From: DASUPK01 sp963815665
GTDB lineage: Bacteria > Actinomycetota > Thermoleophilia > Solirubrobacterales > 70-9
Reading direction: 5' to 3'
Length of the DNA: 64,000 bases
NCBI GenBank assembly: GCA_963815665.1
Contig: CAWFHN010000011.1
Coordinates: 248,001 to 312,000 of the forward strand
The notes beneath the pieces are model-generated. The model saw only the letters and a program-made list of their open reading frames with translations. It did no database searches and was not told where the DNA came from. Numbering within the stretch: the first letter of the stretch is position 1; every line of letters begins with the position of its first letter. Shown here piece by piece: positions 7,533 to 15,312 of this stretch. The position numbers and the translations under genes are program-made.

Positions 7533-9738
7533 CCCGCGCGTTGTAGTCGGGCATATCCGCCTCCGGGGAGAGATGACCGCCGGCGATCAGCGCGTTTCCC
7601 TCTGGCCAATGGACCTGGATGTTTCCCGGGGCGATCGGGGCCAGGTGGACATGGCCACGCAGCTCGCCTACATCGCTGCGCAGCAGCAGCTCGTCGCCCT
7701 GGCCCAGTCCGAGGCGCCTCGCGTCATGCTCGTTGATCAACACCGCCTCGCGGGCCGCGGCGGTCAGTGCGTCGTGACTCTCCTGGACCATGCTGTTGAA
7801 CTGCTTCCCGCGGCGGGTCGAGACCACGAGGCGGCCGTCGTCGGGGCGGGAATCGGGGATCGAGACCCGGTTGAAGTGCGCCTTGCCGTCCGGGGTGGGG
7901 AAGCTCGGACCCGCGCACAGCATCGGCCCCCCGTACTGGAACGAGTCGCCCGCTTCGCGAAGGTTCTCGATCCCTTCGTAGTTGGCCACCAACCGGCCGA
8001 TCTCGTCGCGGATCTCAGCGGTGCCCGCGAAGCGGACCTGCTCCGCTGCCTCCGGCCGCACCCGGGCCGCCAGCTCGGTCATCACCTCCCACTCGGGCCG
8101 CGCCTCGTCGATCCGCGGGCCCGGGATCTCGGGGCTGAAGATGACCCGGCGCTCGGTGCTGGTCTCGGTGACGCCGCCGGGAATCTCGTAACGGGTCATG
8201 GCGGGTAGCAGGATCACCTCCTCGGCAGGATCGACGAGCATCTGGCTGGAGGCGACGATGTCCATGTGGACCCGCAGCGGTATGCGCTCCAGCGCCCCCT
8301 CGGTCGACGCCGAGTCGGGCAGCACGTCGGTGAAGTTGCCTCCCGCCGCGAAGAGGACGTCGAGCTTGCCGCGGCCGGCCGCAGCGAGCATCTCCGGCGT
8401 CGTCATCCCCGGCTCCGAGGGCACCTCGAAGCCCCACTGCCGGCTCAGCTTCGCGGCATTCTCCTCGTCCACCGCGAGTCCACCGGGGAAGGAGGTCGCA
8501 TAGCAGCCCATCTCGGCTCCGCCTTGGACCCCCGAGTGGCCCCGGATCGGCATCAGCCCGCATCCCTCGCGGCCGACGAAGCCGCGGCTCAGGGCCAGGT
8601 TGACGATCGCCCGCACGTTGTCCTCGCCGTTTTCATGTTGCGTGACCCCCATGCTCCAGACGAACACCGCACCCTTCGCCTCACCGACCGTCCGCGCCAG
8701 CTCGAGCATCTCCTCACGCGAGGCGCCGGCAAGGCGCTCCAGCGATTTCCAATCGGCCGTGTCCAGCTCGGCGCGCAACTCGTCGAGGCCGGTGGTGTGG
8801 GTCGAGGCGAACTCCTCGTCGAGCCAGCCCTGTTCCAGCACATGCTTGAGTACGCCGGAGAGAAATGCCACGTCGCCGCCGATGTTGATCTGGAAGAAGC
8901 GGTCGTCGATCCGAGTGCCGAACAGGGCGCTCTCGACCGTCGAGGGGATCCAGTAGCGCTCCATGCCCGGCTCGCGGTAAGGGTTGACGACCGCCACCTT
9001 GGTGCCGGCCTTCTTCGCCAGGTGGAGGTACTTCATCATCACCGGCTGGTTATTGGCGACGTTTGAGCCGAAGAAGACGATCAGGTCGGTGCCGATCAGG
9101 TCCGAGTACGAGCAGGTGGTCGCGGCGACACCGAGCGCCTCCTTGAGCCCAAAGGTGCTCGGCGAGTGGCAGAGGCGCGCGGAGCTGTCGATCGAGTTGG
9201 TGCCGATCGCCCGCACCGCCTTCTGGGCCGCGTAATAGGACTCGTTCGGGATTCCGCGGCTGGTCACATAGAAGCCGATGCGGCTGGGCCCCGCCGCGCG
9301 GATTCGGTCCGCGGCCAGTGCCAGGGCCTCGTCCCAGCCGATCCGGGTGAAGCCCGGCTCGCCGGCGCGGCGCAGCATCGGATACGGGAGGCGGCCGAGG
9401 TCACGCAGCTCGGCGCCGGAGAGGCGGCGCAGCGCCGCGACGTCGCCGAGCAAAGCTCCGTCCATCGCCGGCATCGTGTTGAGGCGGAGCAGGCGCAGGC
9501 GGACGTTGCAGAGATGGATCCCGTCGATGGTCCAGTCGTGCATGCCCGTGGTCCCGAGCGCGCAGCCGTCGCACACGCCCTGGTTGAGGATCCGCCATGC
9601 GTAGCCCGCCTGGTCGCGGTTCTCCCAGATCGCCCTGCCCACCTCGGCGAAGTTGTTCGGGTGCTCCTCGCCGATACCGAACGGCTTCCAACTTGCCCAG
9701 TTGGAAGGAGTCGGCCCGCGGCGGGGTTGTCTCAGCAT
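7474..9738 (-). CDS. FdhF/YdeP-family molybdopterin oxidoreductase
   Basis: 754 aa. The N-terminus has NQGVCDGCALGTTG and DGIHLCNVRLRLLRLNTM, the cysteine layout of the YdeP/FdhF subfamily of formate-dehydrogenase-like enzymes. The molybdopterin guanine dinucleotide-binding domains follow (FFGSNVANNQPV, VFVWSMGVTQHENG, FAAGGNFTDVLPDS), then the C-terminal cap VQVHWPEGNAL-like region. The family probably binds bis-MGD and an Fe-S cluster in the cytoplasm; its reaction is poorly defined, so formate oxidation is not assured. fdhD, mobA and moaA surround it, but no beta or gamma subunit or hydrogenase genes are present. It is divergent from fdhD across a 29-base gap. Confidence 0.85.
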   Translation of the reverse strand: MLRQPRRGPTPSNWASWKPFGIGEEHPNNFAEVGRAIWENRDQAGYAWRILNQGVCDGCALGTTGMHDWTIDGIHLCNVRLRLLRLNTMPAMDGALLGDVAALRRLSGAELRDLGRLPYPMLRRAGEPGFTRIGWDEALALAADRIRAAGPSRIGFYVTSRGIPNESYYAAQKAVRAIGTNSIDSSARLCHSPSTFGLKEALGVAATTCSYSDLIGTDLIVFFGSNVANNQPVMMKYLHLAKKAGTKVAVVNPYREPGMERYWIPSTVESALFGTRIDDRFFQINIGGDVAFLSGVLKHVLEQGWLDEEFASTHTTGLDELRAELDTADWKSLERLAGASREEMLELARTVGEAKGAVFVWSMGVTQHENGEDNVRAIVNLALSRGFVGREGCGLMPIRGHSGVQGGAEMGCYATSFPGGLAVDEENAAKLSRQWGFEVPSEPGMTTPEMLAAAGRGKLDVLFAAGGNFTDVLPDSASTEGALERIPLRVHMDIVASSQMLVDPAEEVILLPAMTRYEIPGGVTETSTERRVIFSPEIPGPRIDEARPEWEVMTELAARVRPEAAEQVRFAGTAEIRDEIGRLVANYEGIENLREAGDSFQYGGPMLCAGPSFPTPDGKAHFNRVSIPDSRPDDGRLVVSTRRGKQFNSMVQESHDALTAAAREAVLINEHDARRLGLGQGDELLLRSDVGELRGHVHLAPIAPGNIQVHWPEGNALIAGGHLSPEADMPDYNARVTVEPLPASAQPSPDPSAN

Positions 9739-9767
9739 CGCGGCATCAGCACCTATCTTCCCGATTT

Positions 9768-10535
9768 GTGCCCGCCGAATCCGATCACGATCCGCGTGGC
9801 TACGCGACCGTCACCCACGACGGCGTCTCCGATCAGGTCGCCGTCGAGGAACCGCTGGAGATCCGCGTGGGCGGGGAGCCGCTGGCGGTGACGATGCGAA
9901 CCCCCGGCGACGACGAGGAGCTGGCGCTCGGTTTCCTCTACGGCGAGGGGCTGATCGAGGGCGCCCGCGGCGTGGGTCCCACCGCGGACTTCGCCGCCAA
10001 CGCGGTCGAGGTCGAAGGCCCGCTGCTGCGCGATGCCGGCGAGCGGCGCTTCTATACCACCTCCTCCTGCGGGGTTTGCGGCAAGGGAGCCCTGGAGGAG
10101 GTGGCGGTGCACAGCGAGCCCGTCGGCGAAGGCCCGGTGATGGAGCGCGACCTGCTCGCGGCACTGCCCGAGCGGCTGCGCCAGCCGGTGTTCGAGCGCA
10201 CAGGAGGCCTGCATGCCACCGGGCTCTTTGATGCCTCCGGTGAGCTGCTGCTGGCGCGGGAGGACGTCGGGCGCCACAACGCGATGGACAAGGTGGTCGG
10301 GCGGGCGCTGATCGACGGCCTCGTTCCGTTGCGGGGACTGGTCCTGTGCGTGAGCGGCAGGCTCGCCTTCGAGCTGGTGCAGAAGGCCGCGGTCGCCGGC
10401 GCCCCGATCCTGGTCGGGGTGGGCGCACCGACCTCGCTTGCTGTCGACCTGGCGGCAGATCGCGGCATGACCCTCTGCGGCTTTGCTCGCAAGGGGGGGA
10501 TGAACGTCTACACGGGCGCCGAGCGGGTGGCCTGA
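9768..10535 (+). CDS. fdhD: Formate dehydrogenase accessory sulfurtransferase FdhD
   Basis: 255 aa from a GTG at 9768, with a TATCTT box eight bases before it. Conserved features: EEPLEIRVGGEPL, TMRTPGDDEELALGFL, the sulfur-carrying CGVCGKG cysteine pair, GGLHATGLF, REDVGRHNAMDKV and GRLAFELVQKAAVAGAP. FdhD takes sulfur from a cysteine desulfurase and sulfurates the Mo-bisMGD cofactor before insertion. The client is almost certainly the divergently encoded FdhF/YdeP enzyme. A longer in-frame extension to 9597 only overlaps that neighbour. Confidence 0.93.
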   Translation: MPAESDHDPRGYATVTHDGVSDQVAVEEPLEIRVGGEPLAVTMRTPGDDEELALGFLYGEGLIEGARGVGPTADFAANAVEVEGPLLRDAGERRFYTTSSCGVCGKGALEEVAVHSEPVGEGPVMERDLLAALPERLRQPVFERTGGLHATGLFDASGELLLAREDVGRHNAMDKVVGRALIDGLVPLRGLVLCVSGRLAFELVQKAAVAGAPILVGVGAPTSLAVDLAADRGMTLCGFARKGGMNVYTGAERVA

Positions 10536-10564
10536 GGCGCGGCCGACGCTGCGTACGGGAGGCG

Positions 10565-10771
10565 CTATTCCACCTGTTCGGCGGTGCCCCTCAGCTCGTC
10601 CAGCGGCCGCTCGGAGCGGCCCGCCAGCCAGCATGCGATCGGGGCCGCCGTGCGCTCCGAGGCGTGGGCGGCGGTTGCGGCGATATCGAGCAGCGCGGTG
10701 ACCTCCGCCTCGGTCGGAGGATCGAGGCCGAGCTTCTCGGAGAACTCCGCAAGCCACTCGTCGCGCCTCAT
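10565..10771 (-). CDS. DUF6457-type small protein
   Basis: 68 aa. WLAEFSEKLGLDPPTEAEV then ALLDIAATAAHASERTAAPIACWLAG matches the short actinobacterial DUF6457 family, which often lies beside mobA, fdhD or moaA. No catalytic motif is visible; it is predicted to be a compact helical protein. It is 16 bases downstream of moaA on the same strand, so it is likely in the same transcript and linked to molybdenum enzyme maturation. The exact role is unknown. Confidence 0.75.
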   Translation of the reverse strand: MRRDEWLAEFSEKLGLDPPTEAEVTALLDIAATAAHASERTAAPIACWLAGRSERPLDELRGTAEQVE

Positions 10772-10787
10772 GACGGGGCCACCGTGC

Positions 10788-11792
10788 CTAGCCCCCGATC
10801 GCGCTCATCGTCCGCTCGGGCTGCACGAAGCCGGGCTGGTTGATGCGGTGCTTGAGCTCCTTGCGCCAGACTGCCTCGCGGATCAGGCGCTCGAGCTCGG
10901 AGTCGGATGCGCCCGTCCGCAACGGGCCTCGCAGGTCCGTCTCGGTCCTGGAGAACAGGCAGGTGCGCAGCTTCCCGTCGGAGGTCAGCCGGATCCGGTT
11001 GCAGTCTGCGCAGAACGGCTCGGAGACCGGGTTGACGAACCCGATCTCACCCGGACCGTCGGCGAAGCGATGCACGCGCGCGGTGGCGGAAGGCTTGCGT
11101 GCCTCCTTGACGAGGTCGTAGTGAGACTCGACGACCTCGCGGATCTCCTCCCCGGTGAGCACCTGGTCCCGGCTCCAGGCGTGATCGGCGTCCAGCGGCA
11201 TGAACTCGATGAAGCGGACCTGGATGTCGCTCGTGCGAGCGAGCTCGCAGAAGGGCAGGATCTCCTCCTCCGTGAAGCCGCGGATACCGAGCGCGTTGAC
11301 CTTGACCCGGCGAACCTGCGGCTGGTCCGCGATCGCGCGGAGTCCTCGCAGCACTTGGGGGAGGGCGTCCCGCCGGGTGATCTGGAAGAAGCGATCGCGC
11401 TGGAGGGAGTCGATCGAGACGTTCACCCGCTGGATCCCGGCGGCGGCGAGCCGAGCCGCGTCCCGCTCGAGCAGGTAGCCGTTGGTGGTGAGCGAGAGAT
11501 CGCGGATTCCGGGGATGCCCGCGAGCATCGAGGCGAGCACCGGGAAGTCGCGACGGGCAAGGGGCTCACCGCCCGTCAGCCGGACGTCCTCGATCCCCAA
11601 CCGGATCATCACGCCGACCAGCCGCTCGATCTCCTCGAAGCTGAGGATCTCCTCGCGACCCAGCCAGGCCATTCCGTCGGCCGGCATGCAGTACTGGCAG
11701 CGGAAGTTGCAACGATCGGTGACGGACACCCGCAGGTCCGTGATCCGGCGGCCGTGCCCGTCGTGCAGGGACTTCCCTCCGCTCATCGGCAT
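10788..11792 (-). CDS. moaA: GTP 3',8-cyclase MoaA
   Basis: 334 aa. The radical-SAM cluster site CNFRCQYC, the second cluster site FCADCNRIRLTSDGKLRTC, LTGGEPLARRDFP and a C-terminal double glycine (SAIGG) identify MoaA, which turns GTP into the cyclic precursor of molybdopterin. The start is uncertain. ATGs cluster at 11813, 11801, 11792 and 11786. A GTG at 11855 has the best ribosome site (AAGGAG six bases upstream) and would add a hydrophobic segment (LAWGFLPVAVSGGMLWG) not usual in MoaA. 11792 is chosen because it best matches the family N-terminus. moaB/C/E are not in the window. Confidence 0.92.
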   Translation of the reverse strand: MPMSGGKSLHDGHGRRITDLRVSVTDRCNFRCQYCMPADGMAWLGREEILSFEEIERLVGVMIRLGIEDVRLTGGEPLARRDFPVLASMLAGIPGIRDLSLTTNGYLLERDAARLAAAGIQRVNVSIDSLQRDRFFQITRRDALPQVLRGLRAIADQPQVRRVKVNALGIRGFTEEEILPFCELARTSDIQVRFIEFMPLDADHAWSRDQVLTGEEIREVVESHYDLVKEARKPSATARVHRFADGPGEIGFVNPVSEPFCADCNRIRLTSDGKLRTCLFSRTETDLRGPLRTGASDSELERLIREAVWRKELKHRINQPGFVQPERTMSAIGG

Positions 11793-11863
11793 CGTCAGCA
11801 TCCCCCACAGCATCCCACCGGAAACCGCGACGGGGAGAAAGCCCCAGGCGAGCACAGAAGGCT

Positions 11864-11887
11864 CCTTCGAGGTCGTTGTCTCGAAGG
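11864..11887 (-). promoter_or_regulatory. Hairpin in the moaA leader overlapping a ribosome binding site
   Basis: Perfect 8-bp stem CCTTCGAG / CTCGAAGG with an 8-base loop. On the minus strand its 3' arm contains AAGG of the sequence AAGGAG that serves the GTG at 11855. In an mRNA the hairpin would hide this ribosome site, or it may be a protein operator. It does not resemble the known molybdenum cofactor riboswitch. Confidence 0.5.
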
Positions 11888-12010
11888 TTTCGCCCACCCG
11901 CTCGCCGGGCCGACGCGCCGGGTCCGGAGGACCGTGTTGACGAACGCGCGGTCTTGCAGGGCTAGTTCCCTTGCGTACGGCGAGGTTAGCGCGTACCAAG
12001 AGGCTCTGCG

Positions 12011-12181
12011 GTGAATCTTCGACGTAGGGAGTGGCTGCTGGCGACGCTGCTGTGCGGTTTAGTCATCGCGGTTGTCGCGGACATGGTCCTCAGCGCAACC
12101 ACGGGCGACGAGATTGCGCTAGGGGCAACCGTCCTGCTGACGGCGGTAGCTACGCTCGCCGTCGCGTGGGCCCTGCGTTAG
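12011..12181 (+). CDS. Small two-helix membrane protein
   Basis: 56 aa from GTG at 12011 to TAG at 12179-12181. The start is basic (NLRRREW), followed by two hydrophobic segments (LLATLLCGLVIAVVAD and GATVLLTAVATLAVAWAL) joined by a short polar loop. GAGG lies nine bases upstream. No family is recognised. The hydrophobic pattern and proper frame make a real gene plausible, but nothing else supports it. Confidence 0.5.
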   Translation: MNLRRREWLLATLLCGLVIAVVADMVLSATTGDEIALGATVLLTAVATLAVAWALR

Positions 12182-12244
12182 ACACTTCGCTACCACCTCC
12201 CGGCGTGTCACGGCTGAACAATCACTGTGCGTCGGTGCGCCAAG

Positions 12245-12330
12245 AATCCGCGTGTTCGAGCCCCTCGCCAGGCACGAGCTCTACTCCTTCCAACACGCGG
12301 ATTTCGCGGCGATGCCAGAATCGGCGTGTT
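12245..12330. repeat. tRNA-derived scraps and inverted repeat next to tRNA-Met
   Basis: AATCCGCGTGTT at 12245-12256 is the exact inverse of AACACGCGGATT at 12292-12303. A looser copy, AATCGGCGTGTT, is at 12319-12330. The same 11 bases form the anticodon-stem 3' side of the tRNA-Met gene (12394-12404). After the first copy, TCGAGCCCCTCG follows, like the T-loop of that tRNA with CGGGGGT deleted. These look like degraded fragments of tRNA ends, as left by integration or excision events. Confidence 0.55.
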
Positions 12331-12367
12331 CGGTCTTTGAGAAAGCGGGCGATTTGCAGGGACTTCA

Positions 12368-12441
12368 TGCCGGAGGAGGGACTCGAACCCCCGACACGCG
12401 GATTATGATTCCGCTGCTCTAACCGACTGAGCTACTCCGGC
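12368..12441 (-). tRNA. tRNA-Met (anticodon CAU)
   Basis: 74 bases. The 7-bp acceptor stem GCCGGAG/CTCCGGC, D-arm with AGCTCAGTCGGTTAGAG, anticodon stem GCGGA/TCCGC with loop ATCATAA (anticodon CAT) and T-arm GGGGGTTCGAGTCCCTC fold as a complete cloverleaf. The discriminator base is A and the 3' CCA is not encoded. The sequence resembles elongator tRNA-Met; a lysidine-modified tRNA-Ile2, also CAU, cannot be fully excluded. Confidence 0.93.
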
Positions 12442-12466
12442 GGGGGGTCGAAAAGCGTAGCGGCGG

Positions 12467-13012
12467 TCAGGGCGCCAGGGCATAGCGAAGCTCGATCATT
12501 CCGTTGGAGAAGGTCCGGGTACCGAGCAGCGTCATTCCCTTGTCGATCGGGTCGCTGAATAGGGGCTTGCCGGATCCGAGGATGACCGGGACGATCGTGA
12601 CGAGCAGCTCGTCGAGCAGGCCCGCTTCGGCGAGCTCGGAGGCGACCGGCCCGCCCCCGACCACCCAGAGATCTCGGTCGCCTGCGGCAGCCACCATCTC
12701 GGCATGGATGTCGGCGACAGCCCCGTTGTGGAAGCGGATGTCGGCGCCCTCGGTGTCGGGCAGCTCACGGCTCGTCAGCACCCAGCTCGGGCGCTCTCCG
12801 TAGGGCCAGTCGTGGCCGAGGATGAACTCGTAGGTCGAGGAGCCCATCACCAGGGCGCCCACGCCCTCGAGATATGAGTCGATTCCATCGCCCACCTTCT
12901 CGCCCGGCCCGTCGTAGCTGGACTCGAAGCCCGTCAGCCAGTCGATCCCGTCGTCGGAGTCGGCGATGTAGCCGTCCAGGGTCGCCGCGCAGAGGTACTG
13001 GGTCTTCGCCAT
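12467..13012 (-). CDS. Dihydrofolate reductase/RibD C-terminal-like family protein
   Basis: 181 aa. The family signs are CAATLDGYIAD at the N-terminus, MGSSTYEFIL, WVLTSRELP, LWVVGGGPVASELAEAGLLDEL (NADPH-binding turn) and a C-terminal TFSNGMIELRY. This is the stand-alone YyaP/YwjB-type group of the RibD_C fold; the physiological substrate is usually unknown. An upstream in-frame extension merely overlaps the divergent peptidase gene. A CAGAAT box seven bases before the ATG suggests a leaderless transcript. A 115-base piece of this gene recurs at 6689-6803 as debris. Confidence 0.88.
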   Translation of the reverse strand: MAKTQYLCAATLDGYIADSDDGIDWLTGFESSYDGPGEKVGDGIDSYLEGVGALVMGSSTYEFILGHDWPYGERPSWVLTSRELPDTEGADIRFHNGAVADIHAEMVAAAGDRDLWVVGGGPVASELAEAGLLDELLVTIVPVILGSGKPLFSDPIDKGMTLLGTRTFSNGMIELRYALAP

Positions 13013-13046
13013 CGATCCGATTCTGGCAGTGCATAAGCTGGGCCGC

Positions 13047-14000
13047 GTGAGCCCGAGCGAATTGGATCGAGCTGTGCGCGCGGTGGTCCGCGACTGCCTC
13101 GCCGTGAGGGAAGGCGAGGAGGCCCTGGTGGTCTGCAACCCCGCCACGCAGCACCTGGGGGAAAGACTCCGCGAGGAGGCCGCCGACGCCGGAGCCGACG
13201 CCGTCCTGACGGTGATCTCCGAGCGCGCCTCGCACGCGGCCGAGCCGCCGAAGACCGTCGCCGAGGCGATGGCGGCCACCGACGTCCTGCTCGCGCCGAC
13301 GGTCCAGTCGCTCTCCCACACCGCGGCGCGGAAGCGCGCCAGCGAGAACGGCGCCCGCTGCGCCACCCTGCCCGGCGTCACCGAGGACATGCTGGCGCGG
13401 GTGATGAGCGCCGACATGGAGGGGCTGCGGCGCAAGGGCCACGCGGTGGCGGAGGCGCTCGATCGCGCCTCGCAGGCCCGCATCACCGACTCGAACGGCA
13501 CCGACCTGCACCTGGACCTCTCCGGCCGCGAGGCCATCCCGGACGCCGGCGAGCTGACCGAGCGCGGTGCCTTCGGGAACCTGCCGTGCGGTGAGGGGTT
13601 CGTTTCGCCTGCGGGCGGCAACGGCACCCTCGTGATCGACGGGTCGATGGCGGGAGTCGGGCTCGTCGACGGGCCGGTCGAGCTGGTGGTCGAGGGCGGC
13701 CACCTGACCTCGGCGCGCGGCGGTCAGGGGATGGCCTTCATGGAATTGCTCACCGCGCACGGTGAGGACGGCACCAGCATCGCGGAGCTCGGCGTCGGCA
13801 CCAACGAGAAGGCGAAGCTGACCGGTGAGATCCTCGAGGACGAGAAGATCCTCGGCACCTGCCACATCGCGTTCGGCGCGTCCGCCGGCATCGGCGGCAC
13901 TGTCCAGGTCCCGGTCCACCTCGACTGCGTGGTGATGAAGCCCACGCTCGAGCTGGACGGCGAGGCGATCGTCCGCGACGGAGAGCTGCTGATCCCGTGA
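13047..14000 (+). CDS. Aminopeptidase T (M29)-like metallopeptidase
   Basis: 317 aa from the GTG at 13047. Characteristic stretches are ITDSNGTDLHLDLSG, GNLPCGEGFVSP, the metal-site region CHIAFGASAGIGG and VHLDCVV, as in leucyl aminopeptidases of the thermophilic M29-like group. Predicted cytoplasmic; removes N-terminal residues from peptides. Start choice: TAAGCT at 13034-13039 is seven bases before this GTG, matching the leaderless layout of its neighbours, whereas the earlier GTG at 13029 would lie upstream of that promoter. It overlaps ftcD by four bases. Confidence 0.8.
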   Translation: MSPSELDRAVRAVVRDCLAVREGEEALVVCNPATQHLGERLREEAADAGADAVLTVISERASHAAEPPKTVAEAMAATDVLLAPTVQSLSHTAARKRASENGARCATLPGVTEDMLARVMSADMEGLRRKGHAVAEALDRASQARITDSNGTDLHLDLSGREAIPDAGELTERGAFGNLPCGEGFVSPAGGNGTLVIDGSMAGVGLVDGPVELVVEGGHLTSARGGQGMAFMELLTAHGEDGTSIAELGVGTNEKAKLTGEILEDEKILGTCHIAFGASAGIGGTVQVPVHLDCVVMKPTLELDGEAIVRDGELLIP

Positions 14001-14884
14001 ACCGCGGGATGCCGCTGGTCGCGGTGCCCAACTTCTCCGAGGGCCGCAACATCCGCGTGATCGGGGCGCTGGAGGCGACGCTCGGCGCTCACGCGCGAGT
14101 CCTCAACCGCCACTACGACGCCCAGCACAACCGCTGCGTCTTCACGATCTCGGCCGACGCGGACAAGCTGGTCGAGGCGCTGCTCGCGGGGGCAGCGCAC
14201 GCCATCGACCTGATCGACATGCGCGGGCACCAGGGAGTGCATCCGCACATCGGCGCCCTCGACGTCTGCCCCGCGGTCTGGCAGGCCGACGATCGCCATG
14301 ACCTTGCGGTGGCGGCCGCCCGAGGGGCGGCGGAGGGGATCGCGGCGCTCGGGATCCCGGTCTTCCTCTACGGAGAGATGGCGAGCGGCCCGGAGCGCAT
14401 GGAGCGGGCGTACTTTCGCCAGGGCGGCCCCGCGGAGCTGGCACGGCGGATGGAGTCCGGCGATCTCCGGCCCGACCTGGGCCCCTCCGAGCCTCACCCC
14501 AGCGCCGGGGCCGCCCTGGTGACCGCCAGGGAGCCGCTGGTCGCCTTCAACATCGAGCTGGACACCCCGAATCCCGAGATCGCGCGTGAGATCGCCGCCG
14601 AGCTGCGCGAGGCGGGTGACGGGCTGCCCGGCGTGAGGGCGCTGGGCCTGCCGCGCGACGGCGAGCGCACCCAGGTCTCCGTCAACGTCCACGACCCGCG
14701 CGCGGTGCCGCTCGCGAGGATTGTCGCCGAGGTGTCGCGGCTGGCGGGCGCCCACGGGGTCAGGCCGATAGAGGCCGAGCTGGTCGGATTGGCGCCCGAG
14801 GCCGCGCTCGAGGGGTACCCCGAAGACCCGCCGATCCGCGACTTCGACCCCAAGCGTGACGTGATCGAGAACGTCCTCGGCTAG
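13997..14884 (+). CDS. ftcD: Glutamate formimidoyltransferase (FtcD N-terminal type)
   Basis: 295 aa, GTG overlapping the previous stop. LVAVPNFSEGRN, RHYDAQHNRCVFTISAD, DMRGHQGVHPHIGALDVCP and VTAREPLVAFNIELDTP are the signature regions of the formiminotransferase that moves the formimino group from formiminoglutamate to tetrahydrofolate in histidine breakdown. The cyclodeaminase domain is absent, as in other single-domain versions. No other hut genes are nearby. Coupled with the aminopeptidase gene. Confidence 0.9.
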   Translation: MNRGMPLVAVPNFSEGRNIRVIGALEATLGAHARVLNRHYDAQHNRCVFTISADADKLVEALLAGAAHAIDLIDMRGHQGVHPHIGALDVCPAVWQADDRHDLAVAAARGAAEGIAALGIPVFLYGEMASGPERMERAYFRQGGPAELARRMESGDLRPDLGPSEPHPSAGAALVTAREPLVAFNIELDTPNPEIAREIAAELREAGDGLPGVRALGLPRDGERTQVSVNVHDPRAVPLARIVAEVSRLAGAHGVRPIEAELVGLAPEAALEGYPEDPPIRDFDPKRDVIENVLG

Positions 14885-14895
14885 ATTGCGGGGGG

Positions 14896-15309
14896 ATGGC
14901 ACAGACCAAGAAGAAGCGCCGCCGCAAGCACCGCGGCACCCAGGGCGGCCGGATCGACACGCGTCCCAGCCGCGGGCGACCGCGGAGCCGCGCCGAGGCG
15001 AAGTCGCAGGCGCGCAGCCGAGGGGCCAAGAAGAAGGGCAGGGGCGGGCCGCGCGTGCCCGAACCGGCGAATTGGTCCAGCGCCCTGAAGAAGGGCGCGG
15101 TCGCGGCGGTCCTCTTCGTCGGGCTGCTGGCGCTGATGGGTCAGAATCCGCTCACCTCTCTGGCGGTCGGGCTCGCGATGCTCGGCTTCTACGTCCCGAT
15201 GGCGTTCCTGCTGGACCGCTTCATCTACCAGCGCTACCTCCGCAAGGAGGCGCAGAAGCGGGCCGCCAAGGAGACGGAGCGCGCCGGCGGCCACCAAGCG
15301 GAGGGCTGA
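14896..15309 (+). CDS. Small basic membrane protein
   Basis: 137 aa. The first 50 residues are extremely basic (KKKRRRKHRG, RGAKKKGRGG). Two hydrophobic helices follow (about residues 69-88 and 94-113), then a charged tail. Similar short proteins with Lys/Arg-rich ends are common in this bacterial group, but no family is recognised. TAGATT at 14882-14887 stands eight bases before the ATG, a leaderless promoter layout. Its gene ends three bases before the MBL hydrolase start. Confidence 0.7.
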   Translation: MAQTKKKRRRKHRGTQGGRIDTRPSRGRPRSRAEAKSQARSRGAKKKGRGGPRVPEPANWSSALKKGAVAAVLFVGLLALMGQNPLTSLAVGLAMLGFYVPMAFLLDRFIYQRYLRKEAQKRAAKETERAGGHQAEG

Positions 15310-15312
15310 GCG

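Noticed and set aside
10788..12010. Molybdenum-cofactor riboswitch before moaA
   Set aside because: Only one 8-bp hairpin is visible; the multi-helix core of the known Moco element is not.
12241..12330. CRISPR-like array
   Set aside because: Three short related motifs in mixed orientation with unequal spacing; they match tRNA sequence instead of a CRISPR repeat.
12467..13627. A 386-residue reading frame extending the reductase-family gene upstream
   Set aside because: The extra 205 residues run antisense to the aminopeptidase gene, are low-complexity Arg/Ser/Ala, and the family N-terminus begins at 13012.
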